From: Xanthostigma xanthostigma
Lineage: Eukaryota; Arthropoda; Insecta; Raphidioptera; Raphidiidae
Length of the DNA stretch: 64,000 nt
Direction of reading: 5' to 3'
NCBI GenBank assembly: GCA_963575645.1
Contig: OY754465.1
Span: 36,777,501 to 36,841,500 of the forward strand
A model generated the notes under the pieces. That model was not told where the DNA came from. It searched no databases and saw only the letters and a list, made by a program, of their open reading frames with translations. Position 1 is the first letter of the stretch. Each line of letters opens with the position of its first letter. This document shows, piece by piece, positions 57,491 through 64,000 of this stretch. The position numbers and the translations under genes were made by a program.

Positions 57491-58125
57491 TCTCGTCAAA
57501 ATACCGTAAGAATAAATGTTGCTTGTTTTTCTTATTCTATTTGGCCGTTGCGTTGTTAAATGTTTCGTTATTGCCAATTTGCAATAAAGGTCATCAGAAT
57601 GTAAATTGATACAAATAGTATGCCTGTATTAAGAGCGCATAGTCTAAACTTCAACAATATGTGTGGCGGATATGGCAATACAAAAACAAATATTAATATC
57701 TATTTATAAATATGGTTTCAATGTGTGTTTTATTTCGTACAATGGAAGCGTCGATAGGTGGTCAGTCATAACAGAGCCGTACAAAACAGGTTTTACCTGA
57801 GCGTAGCCTCGTTGTTTTTCATGTCTTTTTGAAGTGAATACTTCTTATGCAACTCCGGACGCTTTAACGCCCTACTACTTTCCATGAAAGGTTAACACGG
57901 GGTCGAGGGTATGGGGAGTTCTATATTTGCCAAATCAGTATCGAGTAGAACTATTTACTTCAGCTGTGTGTAACTACATGCATACACTTCTTTAAGTTCT
58001 TTTTTTTTGGGTACTCCTCACTGTTCATTTATAGTGGAAACGCAATGCTACAATATCAGGATTGAAATTTTCTAAGAAAGTGATATTTTTGTTATGAAAT
58101 TAAACTTTTTAAGGTTGAAAATGTG
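57491..58125. other. Non-coding stretch
   Basis: Nothing is recognised. Confidence 0.4.
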
Positions 58126-58772
58126 AAAGGTACCTTATTAGGATTACTTTGTTGTCTGTCTGTATGTCTGTTCGTCAAGATCCTTTTTCTCTGGAACGAG
58201 TACAGAATATTAATATAATGCCCGCGGTGAGAGTTGAAGCCAGGTACGTCATCAATAATATGGTAGTGAACGCCTACTTGCCCGCAGACAGTGGCGTGTG
58301 GAATAAATTCGACATATCCATTTATAGCGGTAGATTAAAAATAAACACTCGACGTACATGGATCTCCGAAACAGCCAATAGCAAGCTAGAAGGCGGGCGC
58401 AATGCGTTCACGTCACTATGACGCGGTGGCTTCATCTTTCGCCACAGCTATTCTGTCAAATACTAAGATTTTCACTCCCATAGTCCTGTAAAAATTCAAG
58501 CTTCTAACTCAATGCAATAAAAAGATACGTCCTTTTAAACCATATGCTCATTCACTCATCAAACGTTGATCTAGATTTCGTACTCTTAGGCACGAAGGAA
58601 GTTCTTATACAAGTAAAGGAAAAAACTACAAAAATCTTCTGAATCGAAGCGAAAAAACTTAATTTTTAGTTTGTCAATAGCCACCATCAACAAAGTAAAG
58701 TCACATTGTTATAAGTTATAACGGTACGGAACTCATGGTATGAGTCCTACTTGCGCTTGGCAGTCTTTTTTT
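58126..58772 (+). mobile_element. Diverged TAGGGTTCCGTACC-family element
   Basis: GGTACCTTATTAGGATTACT, a GTCTGTCTGTATGTCTG run, and later AAGATACGTCC, then GGTACGGAAC and CCTACTTGCGCTTGGCAG, follow the family order seen at 21594-22136. A GC-richer block at about 58205-58450 interrupts it and carries a 90-codon frame (58149-58421) that I do not recognise. Confidence 0.6.
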
Positions 58773-59202
58773 TACAGAACATTATTTATAGAACAAATTT
58801 TAATAGTTATTAATTTATAAGAATACAAGTTATTCTTAGGAAATTGGGAAGTTTAATGCGCCGTAAAATGAAGCGATAAATTCAAATATGATTAACCGAG
58901 GCCAATCTGATTCGCACTATTACAGGAATGTAATCCCGATCCGAAAGGACGCTTAAAATCGGTAACTCGAAATTTCTGGAGTTAAAATAGTAAAATCGAA
59001 CAAAATAAAATTGTTGAAAATGAAATAATTAGATGTTCTTTTTTGTTGAACTGCTGACCAACTTTCGAAGTTCAATTGTTTATGTTTGGACAGTAACTCA
59101 TTGATGCTGCCGACGACTGATGTCAGGTGTCTATAAATAGCAGGCGCTGTTTTGTTAACCAGTGGCGGCACACCAAATTGAATAAATTGATTGTTTTATT
59201 TA
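58773..59202. other. Non-coding stretch
   Basis: Nothing is recognised. Confidence 0.4.
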
Positions 59203-59421
59203 AAAAATATAGTTTAAAAAAAACTAAAAAACACGCTTTATATCGGACTAAAAAGTAAAAAATAATTGTTTTAAAATAAGCTTAAAAAGCGTGGGGCGCT
59301 TTGTTCCACATTTTCGTACATCGAGCGCCCAACGCTTTTTAAGCTTATTTTAAAACAATTATTTTTTACTTTTTAGTCCGATATAAAGCGTGTTTTTTAG
59401 TTTTTTTTAAACTATATTTTA
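59203..59421. repeat. Foldback at the head of a tandem array
   Basis: The arms of about 95 bp, including CACGCTTTATATCGGACTAA and AATAAGCTTAAAAAGCGT, are near-perfect inverses around a short loop near 59315. Confidence 0.9.
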
Positions 59422-59440
59422 TTTTTCACTTTTTAGTTTG

Positions 59441-60015
59441 AGGATCTATAAAAGAATTTATTAATCCTGGGGGTCCTAATAAGGATAATGGGAAACTGTT
59501 ATCAAATTATTGCATTGTCATCGGTCCTTGATACGTATGCAAAGTTTCAAATTAATCAGATCTATAAAAGAATTTATTAATCCTGGGGGTCCTAATAAGG
59601 ATAATGGGAAACTGTTATCAAATTATTGCATTGTCATCGGTCCTTGATACGTATGCAAAGTTTCAAATTAATCAGACTTCGGGAAATTGGTGAAAATAAA
59701 GCGTTTACTACAGAGGATCTATAAAAGAATTTATTAATCCTGGGGGTCCTAATAAGGATAATGGGAAACTGTTATCAAATTATTGCATTGTCATCGGTCC
59801 TTGATACGTATGCAAAGTTTCAAATTAATCAGACTTCGGGAAATTGGTGAAAATTATGCTCAAAGATTTAAAAGAATTTATTAATCCTGGGGGTCCTAAT
59901 AAGGATAATGGGAAACTGTTATCAAATTATTGCATTGTCATCGGTCCTTGATACGTATGCAAAGTTTCAAATTAATCAGACTTCGGGAAATTGGTGAAAA
60001 TTATGCTCAAAGATT
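59441..60015 (+). repeat. Tandem array of four units of 117-157 bp
   Basis: Units with AAAGAATTTATTAATCCTGG, GTCCTAATAAGGATAATGGG and ATTGCATTGTCATCGG begin at about 59442, 59559, 59716 and 59865. The shared core is almost identical. The units differ in how much of the GAAATTGGTGAAAAT end is kept. It is followed by ACATACATACATAG. Confidence 0.93.
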
Positions 60016-61062
60016 CCGTTACGGACATACATACATAGTTAGTTACATACATAGTTACAACCCAAAAACTAATAAAGCGTTTAAAAAAAAGCGTTTAAAA
60101 ATAAACAAAATTATTCGGATTGATTTATTTAAAACCACACTGCAATATGTGTGATCAGTTAAATGAAGAATTATGGAACTTTTAAATTATTCGCAGTTTA
60201 CTGCCTATTTCAGTTTTTCATGGTAACTCAGTGCTAAAAGCAAAGTTGGAACCAAGGCGTCTAAAGGTATAAATAAGAGGAATCTTCTGGACATACAAAG
60301 CAAAGCTAATTTTGCATTAGATATCATTTAAATTGACACTTGGGAGATGTGAAATACTGTTGTAAATGTGCTATATTATGAGTAAATTTATTTGTTTCGA
60401 TGTGCAACTGTTGAATAAATGATAATTCAGCTGCCGCGTTAGTGGAACATTGGGGTTTGAGTCCTGACAGTGACATTATTTGAATAATACGTTTTTCTAA
60501 TATTGCATTGTAACGTAACTAAGGGTGTTACATAATATAACAGCAAACTATAGCTATTTATTTGTATATATTTTATAACCTTACGTTCTGATTCCGTAAC
60601 GAAATTATTAATGTTAAATATTGTATTGTAATAGGTATGCGTTTAATTAGATGATCATTTATTTTACACGGATGTCAAATTTATTGTGCCTACTTATAAT
60701 GACGCTACTGATCTAATAATTATATTTAAATTGTGTAGAAACCAACTCAGAAAAATATAAATAGAGTTTATCAAATTGTTATCTTTGTACATATTACAAT
60801 AATTTAATGTGAGAATTTATTCATAATGTCAAGTGTAAAGATGTTTGTCATTTGATATGATTTATTAGTTTTTGATTATTGGTTATAGTTGTTTAAAATG
60901 CGTTTATCTCAACATATACACTACGTTGTTACAGAACTAAAATTTAAATATAAATATATACGTGTGATAACTTATTAGTTATTATACATAAATCGAATTA
61001 ATATGTTTAAAAATGCGTATACTTATAAAAACGATTAAAACTTTTTTCGTTTTATTTAATAC
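60016..61062. other. AT-rich non-coding stretch
   Basis: Nothing is recognised. Confidence 0.4.
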
Positions 61063-61262
61063 TAGCCGCTACCCGAAATTCCGCGGCTGAGTTGAAACAC
61101 GGCAGTGACAACAGTAGTATAGCCATTGGCTCTAGCGTATTAAAGTCTTGCCTCACGGGGCTGCGCCCCGCTCGGTAACAACAATAGTCAGTTTTGAACA
61201 AGTTTTTTTGGCATACCCGTACTTCCGCCATAAAATTACTGTACTTCCACCACGTACTCAAA
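61063..61262 (-). repeat. Helitron-like terminus with a shared GC hairpin
   Basis: On the minus strand the end reads GCCGCGGAATTTCGGGTAGC then GGCTAG, with CTAG at the tip. GTTACCGAGCGGGGCGCAGC on the same strand matches the segment near 33396. The 5' end is undefined. Confidence 0.4.
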
Positions 61263-62594
61263 TTTAGCCAGTTTAATTGAGATGTTTATTGTTTATCAAA
61301 ATAAAATATAGCTTACCTATATTACTCAGGAATAATTTCTTAATTAGTGAAAGAATTTTTAGAATCGATAGTTCCAGAGATTAACTTCTACAAAAAAAAA
61401 TCGCATTGTGTTTCAAATGTGCCGATAATAATATACAGGGTGTTATAAATGATGCATATGTCTATAGTGCTAGAAAGCTGCGCTCGCATATTGCAATAGC
61501 TTTGTCTAGAAATCTATTAATAATTTATGCGATTCGAAATTACAGAGACAGATTCCGCCACTAACGTACATTATTGTTATTAATTTTCCACAAGAATGTA
61601 AATTTATGTTATGCTTGTGTTCATTGTAAAAATAACGTAATCATTGGTTCGGTCATCTTTATATGTGCATTTTTTCATATTAATCAGTTCGACCTTGTGT
61701 CTTATTGTGTTCGCGGAGTTGTCAAGGTTATTTCAAGCAGGGGGATCCCGCAGGCCTCGTATTATATTAAATTTGCATAATTACATTGGCGCCGTTTTGA
61801 TCAGATGCATTAATTCTATGTAATGATTTAATTGTATTAACGTTCTTCATTCAATTAGTTCTATTTTGACGACCATTATTAGATATAGTTTTTTTCGAAT
61901 AATATTAATAATAGTCCAAGCTACCACCTCTCACAAAAATCTACTGGACAACGCTTCTAAAATTTTATTATTGATTTTAACTGATAATAAGATGGAAAAC
62001 ACTAAATCAGTGGCAGACTAATTCAGTTTTTGATGTCAGTATCTCGAGTACGGCTCATTAACATTACTTGATGAAATTTATACAGACATACATACAGACA
62101 GGCACAGATAAATATGAATTATTTGTGATTATCATATTTGCCTTGCAAGTTTTTTTTTTGCATACCAAATAGACCTCTCACAAACCAGATAGTTTTTCAG
62201 TATGAAGTCTGTCATCCATGCAAAAAAAATTGCAAAGTAGACGATAATAATTATTGTAAACAATCAAGTTCCCGCAAAGCACTGGGCACTTTATTAAATT
62301 ATTATTATTATTATTAAGTACACGGACCCTTTTCGACTCCCCTCTATCTCCGAGTCTAGTTACGTTACAGAACTGATTTTTTTAGGCGAGTTAAAGGTTA
62401 CCATAAAGAAGCAGTGTTCCAACTTCCATACGTTTACAAGATACAGGTGTCCAAAAATCACGATTTTGGGGCACACACTGATTGATAGATCATCATAATT
62501 CACATAATTCACTTGGCAATCCATACCTTCTCAAGTTCAGAGCAAAACCAGCACACCTTCTTGTTCTTCGTATCGAACGTGGTCCTTTTTTTCA
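61263..62594. other. Non-coding stretch
   Basis: TATACAGGGTGTTATAAATG at 61432 resembles a mariner-like MITE end without a partner. An (ATT)n run occurs near 62303. No gene is recognised. Confidence 0.4.
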
Positions 62595-63155
62595 TCTAAA
62601 TATATAAAAGGAAACCGTGACTGACTGACAGATTGACTGACTGACTGATCTATCAAATCACAGATCAAATCACTTGACGAATGATAGTTATTATGACGTA
62701 GGCATCCGCACAGAACGGGTTTTTGAAAATTCAACCCATAAAAGGGTGAAAGGGAGGTTTAAAATTTGCACGGAGAATCAACACACAGCTCAAATTACTG
62801 GACGAATTGGGCTGAAATTTGGCACACAGAGGGTTATTATGACGTAAGCATCCGCTAAGAACGGATTTTTGAAAATTCAATCCCTAAAAAGGTATAACGG
62901 GGGTTCAAAATTTTCATGGAGAAATTATATAAGATGTATCAATTCGAAAATGCGCAGGATTACTCCTGTCAACAAATAAATAAATACGAGTTTCATGCTT
63001 TTTCATAAATAATCCTCACGGAGGGTGAAAAGAGGTAAATAGTCTAAAAATCAACATAGGTGTTATTTTCAAGGTTTGTCAGGACGTTGATCACGTGAAT
63101 GTCATCACTTTTGAAATTTATTAGGGGGATCTATGTCGAGAAAGGAGTAACTATG
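62595..63155 (+). mobile_element. Helitron-like element, 5' portion
   Basis: It starts TCTAAATATATAAAAGG after an A, then a GACTGACTGA run, CAAATTACTGGACGAATTGG, two GACGTA-GCATCCGC blocks and AAAAGGTATAACGGGGGTTC, a layout I know from insect Helitrons. No CTAG hairpin end is found. Segment 62840-63155 matches 41950-42216. Confidence 0.55.
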
Positions 63156-64000
63156 CCAAATAATGGGAATGCATCCGTGTTTCGTCTCAATCGCGTGCAA
63201 AACCGTGGGTAACGGCTATTTAGAAATATTTTTATGGTACTTAACTATAATCTCTACAAATTTCATCAAGTAGTATTCGAGATACTGACAACAAGAAAAT
63301 AATTTAAAAAAATGAAATAGTTTGCGACCGACTTATTGTTTTCCATCATATTATCTGGTAAATTTAATAATAAAATTTTAGTAGTGCAATCCAATAGATT
63401 TTTTTGTACGGTTGGAGTTTGGAGCTTTTAAGTCTTCCCGTTCATGTAGGAACCGTGAACGGCCAAACAGTCGGCCGAACGAGCAACCACTGGAGCCGAC
63501 ACGGTTCGACCGTCAGTTTCCAGTGTTGTATCTCCTCGTGCTACGGGCTAAAAAAGCAATTGGGTACACCCGATTCTTTCAGAAAGGGGTCGTCTTGATT
63601 AGTTTCACGATTTACACAACAAACTCCCATAAGAGACGGTGTTCTTGAACGACATAATTAGTTTTTCGGAATTTATGCTGAAACAAATAAAAAATTCCAG
63701 CCAATTGGGCGACGGGGCCATTCCAACTTCAAAATGTTGACATTTGATATTATAGTATAATAAAGAAAATCCTGATCTCGCGTGAGGTGACGAGGGTAAT
63801 GGCTAGTATTCAATATGATATTTGCTATTCGTTGCTATGGTTACCTACATAATATTTTCCACGTCATGCAAAAATTAATCAAAGCATTATAGATCTACAA
63901 AAAAACAGCAAATTTTTTTTTATTTTCAAAATATTTCTGAAACTATAAAGTTTATAAATTTTTTTAACACAGCTTCCTTGAAAAAATAAATAGATTAATA
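63156..64000. other. Non-coding stretch to the window end
   Basis: Two overlapping frames at 63404-63648 lie in GC-richer DNA but show no family resemblance. Confidence 0.4.

Noticed and set aside
58149-58421. 90-codon frame as a gene
   Set aside because: It starts inside a known repeat family's GTCTGTCTGT run and no homology is recognised.
59441-60015. CRISPR array
   Set aside because: Units are long, directly abutting and without unique spacers. The DNA is eukaryotic.

Overview
The window is AT-rich animal nuclear DNA, almost certainly from an insect. It has short spliced exons with GT-AG introns, Helitron, hAT, mariner-like and foldback elements, an I-type LINE and a Gypsy-type solo LTR. 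Several repeat families (a TAGGGTTCCGTACC family, Helitrons ending in CTAG) resemble ones I know from Lepidoptera and Hemiptera, but the order cannot be settled from the sequence alone. Repeats cover a large share of the window and are often nested.

Host genes lie in the first 17.4 kb. Two phase-matched plus-strand exons (126-434 and 13261-13573) encode the proline-rich N-terminus of a large protein, possibly a nesprin/MSP-300-type protein. The next exon was not found, so the gene probably runs out of the window. Its 12.8-kb first intron contains a complete five-exon gene (3355-8909) for a 596-residue secreted protein. That protein resembles alkaline phosphatase in scattered blocks but has lost nearly all metal-binding and catalytic residues. 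On the minus strand a complete six-exon gene (17333 down to 13998) encodes a 476-residue ornithine decarboxylase with all key active-site residues. It may sit inside the next intron of the proline-rich gene.

From about 17.5 kb to the right end I see no host gene I can defend. The region holds nested mobile elements: two hAT MITEs with perfect 8-bp target duplications, two copies of a 1.4-kb foldback (one inserted into the arm of another foldback, with the empty site kept in the opposite arm), a near-perfect 549-bp hairpin, Helitron-like elements, pogo-like and mariner-like remnants, tandem arrays, and a full-length LINE (49108-54962, minus strand). The LINE has two intact ORFs, a poly-A tail and a 13-bp target site duplication.

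The points most worth a second look are the degenerate alkaline-phosphatase-like secreted protein, the intact LINE, the near-perfect inverted repeats that could form long double-stranded RNA, and the foldback ending 15 bp before a coding exon.
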